NCBI GenBank assembly: GCA_928212115.1
Contig: CAKMRJ010001112.1
Coordinates: forward strand, 402,833,496 to 402,897,495
Direction of reading: 5' to 3'
DNA: 64,000 nt
Origin: Lactuca virosa
Lineage: Eukaryota > Streptophyta > Magnoliopsida > Asterales > Asteraceae
How positions within the stretch are numbered: the stretch's first letter is position 1; the number at the start of each line of letters is the position of its first letter. This document shows positions 1 through 10,788 of this stretch, in pieces. Position numbers and translations under genes: made by a program. Below the pieces are notes generated by a model. That model did no database searches and was not told where the DNA came from. It saw nothing but the letters and a program-made list of their open reading frames with translations.

Positions 1-75
1 AAATTTCACATTTCTCCTCTGCAGGAGATAAAAAAGTTTATAACTTTAGCAAAGTAATATTCAAGAGGATTATAT
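1..75 (+). repeat. Inverted copy of EPRV C-terminal coding segment
   Basis: This segment, read on the plus strand, matches the minus-strand reading of about 1652-1725 with a few changes. It abuts the leader copy that begins near 73. The inversion marks a rearranged EPRV end or a second EPRV fragment continuing left of the window. Confidence 0.75.
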
Positions 76-155
76 ATATATCACATAGAAGGGCCCAGGG
101 GTACCATATAGCTATGCCAAAATACAGTCATAGGATTATTTACAATAACAAATAA
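73..155 (-). repeat. EPRV leader copy, terminal redundancy (copy 2)
   Basis: About 80 bp are nearly identical, in the same orientation, to 7703-7782 (shared core TATATCACATAGAAG, then GGGGTACCATATAGCTATG). The two copies flank one EPRV unit, as expected if a circular genome was linearised with overlap or if two units joined head to tail. Confidence 0.8.
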
Positions 156-489
156 TTTGATTTGAAACGTTAATGTATACCGAGTCATGACAAACAGCCC
201 TAACAACGCCAAACTCGGCTAAAAAGGCGGGCAACATCACGACTAATGGTAAAACATTTCAAATTAAAATTAATGTTATCAACCTAGACTTTTGTATTTC
301 AAATAACTATATGATACGAAGGTTTCTACCAGATTAGTAAAGCCATAATTCCATGAGATTACTTAACACTTAAAAGGGTTTAGCCTATCATTAGGCTAGT
401 ACAAACAATAATAAAGTATAAGTAATGAAAACTTACAAGAATTAGGGGAAACACAATCAACACAAACAGGATGCACCAGTAATACTTTA

Positions 490-600
490 AAACTTATTTT
501 ATTGCTTCAGAATATTTTTACAAGAGAGAGAGTAAGCAAAGGATAGGAAGAACTCTTCCAAGATACAAAATATGTAAACATAATAGCTATATATATAGGC
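490..600 (-). promoter_or_regulatory. Candidate EPRV promoter and polyadenylation signal
   Basis: On the minus strand a TATA-like run (CTATATATATAG, about 583-597) follows the end of the coding region at 763. An AATAAA-type signal lies about 90 nt further on (near 497-503). In caulimovirids the pregenomic RNA starts downstream of the last coding region and runs through a leader to the tRNA-Met primer site, so this placement fits. The leader would be roughly 490 nt (about 560 to 73). Assigned from position and motifs only. Confidence 0.45.
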
Positions 601-762
601 CCGGACTCAAACAAAGATTAAAAACTATAAAATGTTACAGAATAATAATTGAGTGCACTATCGAGTGCATTGTGACAATGGCTGATAAGATGCCTCTTAT
701 TCTTGTTGCTTTATACAAAAGCAAATAACAGGTGTAGGAATTTTCACCGTAAACTTATAAGT

Positions 763-1844
763 TTTTGTCTTCTCTTTTGTAGCTTTTCCAATATTATATC
801 TTCAATAGTGGCAAAAGCATCTTCGACCGTAAATTCATCCATAATGTCATTGTTATCATCAATTGGCTGAGATTCGCCTGCAAGACAATTATCATCATTG
901 CCTGTAGATAACATGGAGCTGTCTGACGATTGTTTATTGAGTTTGAAGCAGATCTTCTTTCATTTGACGGAAATAGGTCTTGATAATTTCATCTTTTGAT
1001 GGCGAGGATTTCCCTGTGCTTTGATGGCGTTCAATGCTTTTTCATAAGGATTATAAACTGTTGGATTGTTCCTTATGGGATAAAAATTCTTTTTGGGATT
1101 TATATTTTGAAATTGCTTGATTGATATTATCAATCGTTTGTTTAGAATTTATCTCATTTGAGACGGATCTTTTTTGCAACATCTTTGCCAAATTTTTTGT
1201 AAGGTATGACCTTTGTAAAGATGGGAACTGATGGGACTATAATCCACTTCTGGGATCCATTTCCAGATCCAGGGAATTGAAAATTCTATGAAAAATGGAG
1301 AGTAGGTATTACTCTCTTCCCCATTGGAATGTTCAAGAGCTTCCTTATATTTAGGAGCTACATGTAACCATTCAACATATAAAGATTTTGAATGGTTCAG
1401 GTAGTAATTTGAACACTTGGACCATATGATGTCCACCATTGTGTAAACAATTTGGCAACTTTTTTTATAAACTTGGTCACATATTTTGAAAAACCAAGAT
1501 TGCTCTTTTTTGGATTTCATAAAGAAAAGCTTTATAAAAGCTATCGATATAATCCCAGAAATTGTATTTTATTAAGATTTTTTGTTCAGGGTGGAGAAAT
1601 TCTCTTCCCTGAGGGTGCTTAAACCCATTCTTCTGCAGATATAATCCTCTTGAATATACTTTGCTAAAGTTATAACTTTTTTATCTCCTACAGAGGAGAA
1701 ATGTGAAATTTCACATGTACCTGTAGAAATTAGTATATTCTCGTAATAATTTCGTGATTTATAAGAACATGCTGCGTATGACGCAGTATCCAGATATCTG
1801 GAAAATAAATTCCATGGATCATCATTATCCTTAAAATATAGCAT
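763..1844 (-). pseudogene. EPRV polyprotein C-terminal region
   Basis: This region continues the polyprotein beyond RNase H. It includes a Trp/Tyr-rich block (1149-1520, e.g. SWFFKICDQVYKK), a block at 1572-1844 and an acidic tail that ends at a stop near 763. I recall similar Trp-rich extensions in plant pararetrovirus-like ORFs, but the function is unknown to me. The reading frame is broken between the blocks. It is not an obvious transactivator homologue. Confidence 0.6.
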
Positions 1845-2562
1845 GATATCCTTTTTCCTCCAAAAAGAATTATTAAATCTTTGTGTGGGTTAAAATATAT
1901 TCTGAGGAATCATCATTGTCTTCCTCTGAAACTATTTTGAGAAAGAAGGATTATTATCCTTCTGTTGCTTTAAGAATTGTTGGAAAGCCGTATAGCGGAT
2001 CTCCAGGTTTCGGCATATTGGATGATGATGGTTGAGAAACAATATTTTCAGCCATTAATAATTTTTTCCCTGTTGAATAAGAGGATATGATCCTCTTCCT
2101 CTGCCACCTCTATTAGGGTAGCCACCTCTTCCCTTATTGGGGATCATTCTGCAAAATTCAATTCAAAAGTAGTATAAGTTTATTCTCCAAAAAACCTAAG
2201 ATGAGCTCTTAGGCCTATAAGTCTGAATCTTAATAAACTAATTCGCTTAGTATGGCGAATACTATCAAGGATATTTGTGTCTGTTGTTGGCCTATTATCC
2301 AATAAGTTGGTAATTCAACTTCAGTCTCTCTTTAATTGAGTTTCTCGTATTAGAAACATCATTTGATAATTGTCTTAATGCATATTGCTCATTTAAAAAT
2401 TCTCTAGTTAGAAAATCAGGAAGACTATTATCTTCACCTTTTCTATATATTATTGTAAAAAAATGGTGCTAAATGAGCTTGCCATCTGGCAAACATTTGT
2501 TTAGACACATCATGTTTAAAATCTTTATTAAAATATAAATTTTGCTGCTTGACAATCAGTAA
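1845..2562 (-). other. Degraded EPRV coding sequence between RNase H and C-terminal region
   Basis: There is no open frame of useful length. It lies between the RNase H fragment and the C-terminal block on the same strand and is most simply read as decayed polyprotein. A short stretch near 2060-2150 has Gly/Arg-type codons on the minus strand. Confidence 0.45.
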
Positions 2563-2817
2563 TTACAGTAAATTGTTGATTGTAAAGATCATCTTGAAAT
2601 TTAAAACACATTTTACTATTGCTAGGATTTCCTTGGCAGTAGTAGCATAATTCTTTTGAGAATCAGACCATTTTCCTGAATAAAATCTAACTAAATATAC
2701 TTCTTGTTTATTACTTGGATTAATTTGTTTTAAGACCCCTCCATAACCTATATTGGAGGCATCGGTTTCAACAATTTTTTCCCAATTTGGATTTGCTAAA
2801 GACAAACAGGGTAACAA
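2563..2817 (-). pseudogene. EPRV RNase H domain (fragment)
   Basis: This fragment carries the start of an RNase H of the pararetroviral type: a catalytic-Asp motif (ETDASNIGYGGVLKQ) and a second acidic motif (KEILAIVKCV), with the rest lost after residue 84. RNase H degrades the RNA strand of the replication hybrid. It lies directly after the RT fragments and in the same order, so it is part of one polyprotein. Confidence 0.85.
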
Positions 2818-2883
2818 TTTTACCTTTCTTTTTATTCTTTGGACTGCTTGAGTATGAGATCAGTCCATGGGACAGGTTTCTTT

Positions 2884-3736
2884 TTAGTCTATCATATAAG
2901 TAGCCGTATCTTTAACTAAATCTTTATAAAAAGAAGATATATAATTTAAACTTCCTAAAAATCTTTGTAATTGAGTTTTATCAATAATTTTGTCAGGAAA
3001 TTTAGAAGCAAACTCTATACTTCTATTTATTGGAATTATATGTCCTTTTCTATATTGTGGCCAAGAATCTGATTTTGGATTGAAATAAAACCATTTTGGG
3101 TTGGGATATAACCAAACCATTTTTTTCTATAATTTGTTGAAAAAGATTTAAATGTGTAAAATGATCTTCAATGGTTTTAGAAAAAACTAAAAATCATCGA
3201 TATAAACTATCATGCAATTGCTATGAGGATAAAAAATATCATTCATAATATTCTGAAATTCAGAAGGTGCGTTTTTTAAACAAATGGCATAACATTCCAT
3301 TCATATTGACCAAAAGGAACATTAAAAGCAGTCTTATATCGATCCTTTCATCAATTTGAATTTGCCAATATCCTGATTTTTAAATCAAATTTGAAAATAT
3401 GATTGCAGTATTTAATCTATCTATTAAATCTTTTTTATTTGGAATTGGATACCTAATCCACTTTAAAACTTTATTTAAAGGCTTATAATTTATTACTAGT
3501 CTAGGAATTCCTCTTTCTTGTTCTGAATGTTTATTAACATAAAAAGCAGTGCAAGACCAAGCTGATTTAGAAGGTCTAATTAAATTTTTGCTTAGTAAAG
3601 AAGATATTTCTTTTTTACAAAGATCCAAATAGTCGTGATTCATTTGACAAGGACGAGCCTTGGTTGGAATATTTCTTTCATCAAAATTGTCTTCATAGGA
3701 AGAGGAATTATTGTTTCTTTCTTTCCCAAAAGGCAT
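2884..3736 (-). pseudogene. EPRV reverse transcriptase (frameshifted)
   Basis: The RT is split over several frames. The N-terminal fingers part lies at 3380-3736 (LIRPSKSAWSCTAFYV, RLVINYKPLNK). The catalytic box YIDD is readable at about 3193-3204. The C-terminal connection lies at 2884-3120 (LQRFLGSLNYISSFYKDL). The YIDD box itself is unaltered, but frameshifts on both sides prevent a functional product. The sequence style is caulimovirid rather than gypsy LTR element, consistent with the missing integrase. Confidence 0.9.
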
Positions 3737-4140
3737 TAGGATGATCGGAACATATTTTTAAAATAAATTTATTTCTTAAATTATTAATTTTTTCTTGTAA
3801 CTTTGGATTTTGTAATTTTTCATCTATGTTTATTATTAAAATTTCTTCTTTTAAAAAAGTTATTTGTTCGTTTTCAAATCTATAAGATCTATCCAACGAG
3901 TAAAAGGCTTTGTAATAAATTCAAAAAATACTTCATAATTTTGAAAATTGCCTAGGATTCCCTTTTCATTAACTCCAAACGGCAATATTTTTTGTAAAAA
4001 TGGAGTGCCTAAAATGATTCATTGTGGGACATATTCTTAATTATTGTAAAGTTTAGTGGAATACAAACTTTATTATTACAAATCTTTGCATTAGACAATT
4101 ATAACTGATATCCAATTTTTCTCCACTGACTGTGCGAATC
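3737..4140 (-). pseudogene. EPRV protease-RT linker region
   Basis: A short open segment (3708-3896) and adjoining decayed sequence connect protease and RT on the minus strand. No catalytic motif is visible. It is assigned by position within the polyprotein. Confidence 0.5.
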
Positions 4141-4260
4141 ACATGGGTGGATTTTCAAAATATTTGACAGGAATTAACCTTCCTGTACAGTTTATATCTG
4201 CCCCGCTGTCAACAAGAGCAATAAATTCTTTTCGATAATATTCTCCAATATTAATTTTAT
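4140..4260 (-). pseudogene. EPRV aspartic protease active-site region
   Basis: The minus strand reads FIALVDSGADINC around 4195-4230. The D-S-G-A core is the retropepsin-type catalytic motif used to cleave the polyprotein. It stands between the zinc-knuckle/coiled-coil region and RT, the expected caulimovirid order. Neighbouring frames are broken, so only the active-site neighbourhood can be assigned. Confidence 0.8.
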
Positions 4261-4301
4261 TTTGACATACCATTTTTGGGATGTAACTAATTCCATAGCA
4301 C

Positions 4302-4727
4302 TTAAGAATTCATTCGACTCATTATTTGAAGTTGATGTTTTACTATATGGGATTCTTTTTCAAGAGTAATGACTCTATTTTCTAACTTATTATGATTGTT
4401 TTTTAGAAAAATAATTTCATTTTTTAAATTATTGATTTCTTGTGTGTAATCCATGATTGTAGTATTTAATGAAATATTATTTTTCATTTTTAATTTTTGA
4501 TCTTTCATCTCTTTCATAGAATAAATTGGTTCATTAACCTGAGTATTTCTTTGATTATTTATTATTTGATCAATGATTTGTGATCTTAATTCGGAATCAT
4601 CTATATTTTTTAAAATAGATAAAATATCTTTATCTAAAACGTTTATTTGTAAATTATCCTGAAATTGTGATTGAATATTATATATTTCATCATCACATGA
4701 GCAATTATTTTTATCTATACAAAGCAA
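4302..4727 (-). pseudogene. EPRV polyprotein coiled-coil segment
   Basis: A 141-residue open segment ends in a heptad-like run (about residues 92-136, with repeated Ile/Leu and Lys/Glu, e.g. INNLKNEIIFLKNN). The N-terminal part is acidic and Asn/Gln-rich. It lies between the zinc knuckle and the protease, so it may belong to the capsid C-terminus or a spacer. The assembly role is inferred only from the coiled coil. Confidence 0.6.
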
Positions 4728-4889
4728 TTATTTCTTTTCTCATTAGAACTACTTGATGTAAAATTCTTCGTCAGACTTTATATTATTTATTTTCATCAGA
4801 TGAGGATTCTTCCGAGTTATTTAAAAAATTTCTTTTATTTCTCTTTCATATTATCATCTAGATTTAAGTTATTAATCTTTTTCTTTATT

Positions 4890-4940
4890 TTACATTTATT
4901 GGCAAATGACCAATTCGACCAATCCACATTTATAACAAGT
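4890..4940 (-). pseudogene. EPRV capsid zinc knuckle (CCHC, frameshifted)
   Basis: The minus strand encodes CYKCG at about 4923-4938, then, after a one-base frame change, an FANKC-type second half at about 4880-4900. Together they match C-X2-C-X4-H-X4-C, the nucleic-acid-binding knuckle of pararetroviral capsid proteins. A shortened T run near the His codon breaks the frame. Confidence 0.75.
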
Positions 4941-4999
4941 TGGTGGATTATCTTTCTTCTTTTTATTATGTTTTTTCTTTCTAAAAGACTTTCTTTTAG

Positions 5000-6700
5000 A
5001 TCTATATTGTTTTTGGTTTTCACTATATTTTTAAATTTTTTAGGGATATATTCCCTTTTTGATCTCTTTATTTTTAAAGTATCAATACCAAATTGTTCAC
5101 AAAAATGGCCTAATTGTTGTCTCTCAGTGAGGCGTTGTTTTTTTTATCTGTTGATTCAATTTTATTTCATTACACAAGGCTAGACCTTCTTGTGTACATA
5201 TTCCGATAAGTTTTCCATATGAATAATTTTCATAAGGAATTGAGGATGATTTCCCTGTAGTTGTTTCCTAACTCTTTCAGCAAAAAGTTTGAAGACTATC
5301 AATAAATTTTTGTTTCCAATAACTAGAATTACAATCATCTAATTCTAATACTCTGCTCATAAAAGTATCTTTATACCATCTAAATGAAGTTAAGGTTTTA
5401 CATTTCATACCATTTAGTAAGGTTCTAGTATTACCAGAATTATTTGACCCCATTACCGAAAAATGTTCAATTATACTTAAAAGGAGTGTATAAAACTACA
5501 TTGAACTATTGTTTGTGCAGAAGTTGAAGTGCCATCTTCATTTTTAATTGATTAGTAACCTTTTGGTAGCATTATAAATTGAATCTTATCTGATCGTGTA
5601 AATAATTATCCCACCAGCCTTTTAATTGGCCAGTAAAACCTGCTATTCATTTTTGAGCAACTGTTAAATCAGTATTTCCTAATTGTTTTGCACTAGTAGC
5701 ATATAAAGTCATTCTTTGAGTTAACAAATATATTTGTCTCTCTGTAAAACCATCTAAATTCCATTCATAGACGTTCTTACCATTGTAACTGTTATCTTGA
5801 ATAAACTCTTGTTCTTCAAATAAAACATCTTGAGGTAGGTCTATTATAAAATATTTAGATTGGACGGGTTTTCTAGCAAATTTACCATCATAACTTTCAT
5901 ATTTTATTTATTAATACGTTTATCTTGTTCGGATTCAGACTCAGAATTATAATCTGATTCTTTAATTCTGTTTAAAGTATTTACACTTAAATTTTCAGGT
6001 TTTTTTAATTTTTCTAAAATTTGATCTAGGTTTGTTCTTTTTTAAAATTTAAAAATTTTTATTTCCGGAGGAGGTTGGAAAGTTGCTATTATTTTTCTTT
6101 ATTCGGCTTTGTTTTCTCCATTTGAGATTGTTCGATAATTTTTATATATGCTTTCTACCTTTCTTCTATAGAAAGAATTTTTTCTCCAAGAATTATAGAA
6201 TATAAATTTGTAAATTATTTTGTTGTATTAATTGGTTAATATGTTCTACGGTTACTGTTGTAAAGTATTACTTTCAACTAATTTTTATAAGCCGAAAACT
6301 TTTAAACTTATATTTTCCCTGGAAATTTGAAAACTTTGTTGTGGTGGAAAATCGATTTTTGTATATTTCCATTTGTAAGAGTATATTCTCTTTCTATCAT
6401 GTTTAAATATTAATTATATACTTATGAAAAAACCATGGACAAAATATATAATTTTGTTTCTTTTTGATAAATAAGAATAAAACTCATCTTGTATAATTGT
6501 TAATTCTTCTTTTGAAAATTCTTGGAATAACCAAGTTTTAAAAGGCTTCCAATTTTCTGTATTAAATTCATTATAAATTATGATCTTGCCGGTGATCCCG
6601 GACTAAAATTTATTATTTCTTCTCTATCCATTAAATTGGAAAATTCATTTTGAGGCAGCAGTAGGATCCTCTTCATAGACACCTTGGACTATATTTTCTT
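5000..6700 (-). pseudogene. EPRV capsid region, heavily decayed
   Basis: No long frame survives, but minus-strand fragments are capsid/gag-like, for example LKGWWDNYL near 5590-5640 and a Gln/Thr-rich block near 5680-5780. It lies between the movement-protein end and the zinc knuckle, as the capsid does in caulimovirids. A run of Lys/Glu codons near 5930-6030 may be an acidic linker. Confidence 0.6.
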
Positions 6701-6715
6701 TTATATTTAATGGAT

Positions 6716-7006
6716 TTATTTCTTGTCTAATTGAGACGTAGAACATCGGGAAGGAGTTTCTACCTTATATTCTAAAGGTGATATATGAGAATATAGTGAT
6801 CTAGTTGATCTACATCTTCTTAATAGAGGTATTTCTCCATCATCATTATCGAATTCTATTTGAATTCTTCCTTCCGATGTTTGTATAATTTCTGTAATTT
6901 TATTATTTATTTTTGGTTGAGGAGGAACCGCTCCCTCCAAGACCCAATTTTTTGGGAAATCTATTTCATCCCACTTAATAGCTTTTCTAGTGGTTATCTT
7001 AGACAT
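6716..7006 (-). pseudogene. EPRV polyprotein linker after movement protein
   Basis: A 96-residue open segment with FPKNWVLEGAVPPQP and an Arg/Ser-rich tail (LLRRCRSTRSLYS). I recall this style from plant EPRV polyproteins between movement and capsid domains. The function is unknown, and no catalytic residues are recognised. It follows the movement-protein segment by about 65 bp in the same orientation. Confidence 0.6.
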
Positions 7007-7070
7007 ATCAAAATTACTTTCTATTAAAATAGTTTCATTATTAGGTTTGTTAGTTTTTTTACACCTAGGT

Positions 7071-7693
7071 TCATTTTTTAAAGGCCTGTAGTATATTCTT
7101 ATAGCATATACATATTAATTCAGATCCTGGCATATAATTGTATCCATTTGTTTTAACATTTAAAGTTAAAGCATCTAATATATTAACATCAGATAATGAT
7201 AACTGTAAATTAGGATAAACATTAAAATATACTGGACCATTGGTCAGACTAGACTGTATTATACCCATTAAAGATTGTTTCCAATTCATATTACGACCAT
7301 CACGTAATACAGCTAAAAAACTTTCTGGTAAACCTTGTAAAGTTAAAGGTTTAAAAGCAATTTGCACTAATCCTATATGTAAATAATTATGAGTATATTG
7401 ATACCTATGAATATCTTCATATGTTAATAATTTAACAACCATATCATCTTGATTCATTGTTAAATTTTCTTCAGTTGTTTTAACTGATTGTATAAAACCT
7501 AATTCTTCAAAAGTACCTAGCTCATATAAAGTTTTGGTTGTATTCTAGGAATTGTCCATTTGTTAACAAATCTAATTGTTTTGGTATTTCATATGTTTCA
7601 TTAATTTGATTTTTAACATTATTTCTATTATTCCTTTTGAACATCTGAAAATTCATTTGGAAAATAAGTGTTAAATAATCTTATGAAACACAT
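7071..7693 (-). pseudogene. EPRV movement protein (30K-like), frameshifted
   Basis: The 128-residue segment 7071-7457 carries the 30K-superfamily-like core (HIGLVQIAFKPLTLQGLP, then GPVYFNVYPNLQLSLSD), which moves virus through plasmodesmata in caulimovirids. The reading frame probably begins at the ATG at 7693-7691, immediately next to the primer site, but stops after 21 codons at 7628. Decayed coding sequence links it to the core. Confidence 0.8.
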
Positions 7694-7706
7694 GGCTCTG
7701 ATACCA
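7693..7706 (-). promoter_or_regulatory. tRNA-Met primer-binding site of the EPRV
   Basis: The minus strand reads TGGTATCAGAGCC, complementary to the 3' end of initiator tRNA-Met, the standard caulimovirid minus-strand primer. It directly abuts the first ATG of the polyprotein frame. Confidence 0.85.
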
Positions 7707-7782
7707 TATATATCACATAGAAGGCCCAGGGGTACCATATAGCTATGCCAAAATACAGTCATAGGATTATTTGTAGTGCTAA
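7703..7782 (-). repeat. EPRV leader copy, terminal redundancy (copy 1)
   Basis: This nearly identical partner of 73-155 lies just upstream of the primer site. Similarity stops at about 7782, which I take as the EPRV/host junction. Confidence 0.8.
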
Positions 7783-8193
7783 AATGAAAAATAAGAAATA
7801 TATAACTGAGATTATATCTCAAGATCTTTATTTTTTTTTGGAATCTCAAGATCTATATATGTCAAATGAGATATATGTTCTTTGAATCGAAGCTTACATT
7901 TGGGTCATTGAGCTTCTCATATGCGTCTTATGAAGTCAATAAGATCTCTGTTGTACCGGAGGCATAACGCTACAGGGGTGAGAAAGGGAGATCATAGCAG
8001 GGATTTGATTGTGGGTGGCTGGCGATACTGATTTGATTGTTTTAAGTCACGAATCCACGGTTCTGTGTCGTCTGTGGTTAACCCTGGCGTTGTCTGGATG
8101 TTCTGGCATCGTCCGTTGGTTTCTGGTGTCGACGGGTGGTTTCCAGCAGCGGTGGACCGATGGTACTGATTGATGGTTTTCTTCATCTGGTAT
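7783..8193. other. Low-copy spacer with a weak minus-strand ORF
   Basis: The sequence is of mixed composition. A 64-codon minus-strand ORF (7992-8186) starts just after a CT-rich stretch, which looks like a plant 5' UTR, but it has no recognisable domain or intron signal. I see nothing firm here; it could be a fragment of a host gene's first exon. Confidence 0.3.
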
Positions 8194-8222
8194 TAGAGAG
8201 AGAGAGAGAGAGAGAGAGAGAA
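8194..8222. repeat. (AG)n microsatellite
   Basis: An uninterrupted AG run. Confidence 0.95.
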
Positions 8223-9390
8223 GGATGGGATGAGACCGTGGGTGAGGTTGTAGATTGAATGTAGGGTTGGATAATTTAACTTCAATTTAATTGTTTAATT
8301 AAATAATAACTAAGTAAATAAATAATAAAAAAGAGTAAATAATAAATCAAAAAGAGTGAAAGAGTCTTTTCATGTTGGTCTGGGACGGAGACTCGAACAA
8401 AACAAAACTATAGGAACGGGACGAGTGCAAAACAAAAAAGTTAGATACCAAACATGCAATTTTATGAAATTACTTGGACGGTTTCAATAATTTGTTGATT
8501 TCCATATTACTTTACCAGTCACCATCATAAATGCCTACAAACGACAACTTATACTTCTTTAACACCATTTAAACAAGAAAAGCTTTTTCAATTTAACCAA
8601 GACACACACCAGCATATATATATATATATATAGATGATATATATATATATCTAATATATATATCTATCTATATTATTATATATATATATATATATAGACA
8701 AAAGTGCAATATGATGGTTGTTGTGCTGCCCTAAGCTTAGGTATAGAACATTTTAAATGATGTAGTTTTAAACAAAACAAATACATTTTCATTTTCTCTT
8801 AAATTCTTTTAATAGAATACCATTGAATTGAGTTAAATTATGGAATGACAAAGATCAATTATATATCTTTTTATTGCAAAACATCATTGAACTTTTTAGG
8901 GAAAGTAAAAAATCAATACTTTTTAATAAATATAACTTAAACGTTTTGTCCTTCAATTGAAAAACTATATTGAATGCTTTGTAAAAAGCTTGATTGAGTT
9001 ATTGAATGTTCTTCTTTTATCTTTTATTCTATTAGTTTTCGTTTAAAATTTAGTAGGACTGATTAAATGGTCAAGACTTTTAATGTTTTATGTCCTTAGA
9101 CACAATGCAGATAAAAAATATAAATTTGATCGGTTTACTAAGTCACATGATTAAGGAAGAATAGTAAACGAAATACCATGATTAGTTTGGATATATATAT
9201 AGATCAAAACTACATAGTTTGGAGGATTCTATATATAAGCTTAGGTACATAACAACCACATATTCCCTAAGCCTATATATTTTTATGAATTGAAAAAAAA
9301 AGAACGATGAGATTGGGGAGCCATTATCAGCCACACATTTATTTTTGTTGTAAAATACTCTGTTGTATTGATACGACGGGGAGAGATAAT
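8223..9390. other. AT-rich spacer
   Basis: There are no coding signals. It contains TA-dinucleotide tracts at 8615-8696 that can fold back on themselves, and poly-A/T runs. Confidence 0.6.
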
Positions 9391-9824
9391 ATTCATATAT
9401 GAATATAAATTTAAGTATATTCATATATGAATCCACCACCCCCTCTCCCCCGTCACCACCACCTCCACCACATTTACCACCACCTCTGTCACGCCACCAA
9501 CCACCATCATCATTTTCACCTCCGCTACCAACCGAAACTATCACCGCCGCTGTTACCACCATCATCACCATCATCATCGTCACCAACAACTATTCCACAC
9601 CACCGACACCACCACCACAACCATTGCCACTACCACCACCACAACCATTTCCGCCATCTCTACCACCACTATCTATGCTGCTACTACTGCTACCACCACC
9701 CACCACCGCCACCACCACCTCTACAACAATTACCACCGCCATCGATACCCCTTCCACTGCAACAACCTCCGCCATTAACAACCACCAACCGTCATATTCA
9801 TATATAAATAATCACTTGTGAATA
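9391..9824. repeat. CCN trinucleotide-repeat island with palindromic flank
   Basis: About 9428-9790 is an almost purely pyrimidine/A strand built from CCA/CCG/CCT/ACC triplets, so every plus frame reads Pro/Thr/His/Ser-rich and the minus frames Gly/Val-rich. The ATTCATATATGAAT palindrome occurs twice at 9391-9432, and a related ATTCATATAT lies after the island. This is a degenerate simple repeat, not a gene: all frames are open to similar extents with equally biased composition. Confidence 0.8.
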
Positions 9825-9830
9825 GACACT

Positions 9831-9832
<2 letters not shown>

Positions 9833-9875
<43 letters not shown>

Positions 9876-9880
9876 CTATA

Positions 9881-9924
<44 letters not shown>
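9833..9924. repeat. (AT)n followed by (AG)n microsatellite
   Basis: TA repeats at about 9833-9869, then AG repeats at about 9888-9924. Confidence 0.95.
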
Positions 9925-9927
<3 letters not shown>

Positions 9928-10578
9928 AAAGTTTTTTAAAGAACCATTATTTGTGTGAGAATCTGAAAACTTTTAATACGACCAACATTTTTCGAAACTA
10001 ACACCATTATGGACTCGTAGTGGTGCGTCTAAGTCATATCTAAAGTAAAAAAGATTAGATTGATGTTTTTTTTTTTTGAAATATGCATATATGCATTTAT
10101 AGTTTCAATTCTTTTTTTTTTTTGTGTTTTGTTTTTTGACGTTTTGAAGTTGCAATTTTTTTAAACATTGGCGTTAGAGTCCTATGGTTATGTTCATTGG
10201 TTCACATTTTGAAAAAAAAAATAAATACAAAATATGCATAAATGCACATTTCAACAAAAAAAAAGTCAGTGTAATCTTTTTTTTGCCCTATAAATGATTT
10301 AGGCACAACATTTGAAGGGTCTTAGTCGCTGGTTTATAAGCATTTTCGAAAAAAAAAATATATATATTCTTGTTGGGTGCCTAAAAAACACATATTTGAA
10401 TATATGTAAATAACAACTTGCATATATCCAACTATATGTATACAATATACAACATAAAGTCATATTTTTTTTTCCAATGTTTTTTTTACCGATTAGACTT
10501 ATTAAGCAACGTCTTGATGTGTTATGTCTTTTAAAATAAAAGAAATTGGGAAAATAAGTTATTGGGTTTCACAAAGCG
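9925..10578. other. AT-rich spacer
   Basis: Many homopolymer T and A runs; no coding or structural feature recognised. Confidence 0.5.
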
Positions 10579-10658
10579 TTGGGTTATCAACGAGCTCTAA
10601 CTCTCTTTATCTCTAGTTCTCTACACACACAAAGGCACAAACACACACACAAACATAT

Positions 10659-10724
10659 AGATATATATATATATATATATCGATATATGATAGATATATA
10701 TATATATACACACACACGCGCGCG

Positions 10725-10782
<58 letters not shown>
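10659..10782. repeat. Compound AT/AC/GC microsatellite
   Basis: Successive AT, CA, CG, CA and AT tracts. It lies at the edge of the left copia LTR, so it may be an expansion inside the LTR. Confidence 0.95.
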
Positions 10783-10784
<2 letters not shown>

Positions 10785-10788
10785 CATA

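Larger units (their letters stand above)
1..7782 (-). mobile_element. Endogenous pararetrovirus (Caulimoviridae-like), decayed, about one genome unit
   Basis: Read on the minus strand, the order is tRNA-Met primer site, movement protein, capsid region with zinc knuckle, aspartic protease, reverse transcriptase, RNase H and a C-terminal region ending near 763. There is no integrase and there are no LTRs, as expected for caulimovirids, which integrate passively. An 80-bp leader segment at 7703-7782 is repeated at 73-155, so the insert spans about 7630 bp, a normal caulimovirid genome length. The single long polyprotein-like order most resembles Petuvirus-type viruses; Florendovirus-like ancestry is an alternative. 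Many stops and frameshifts make it non-functional. Confidence 0.85.

Noticed and set aside
4800..5183. 127-codon plus-strand hydrophobic ORF (possible membrane protein)
   Set aside because: It is the complement of Lys/Asn-rich EPRV capsid sequence including the zinc knuckle; Phe/Leu richness follows from the opposite strand.
7992..8186. Minus-strand ORF after a CT-rich stretch, resembling a plant first exon
   Set aside because: Only 64 codons, no domain, no splice signal I can defend, and no second exon nearby.
9399..9821. Pro/Thr/His-rich open frames on plus and Gly/Val-rich frames on minus
   Set aside because: All frames are open because the sequence is a CCN simple repeat; no start context, domain or codon bias favours one.
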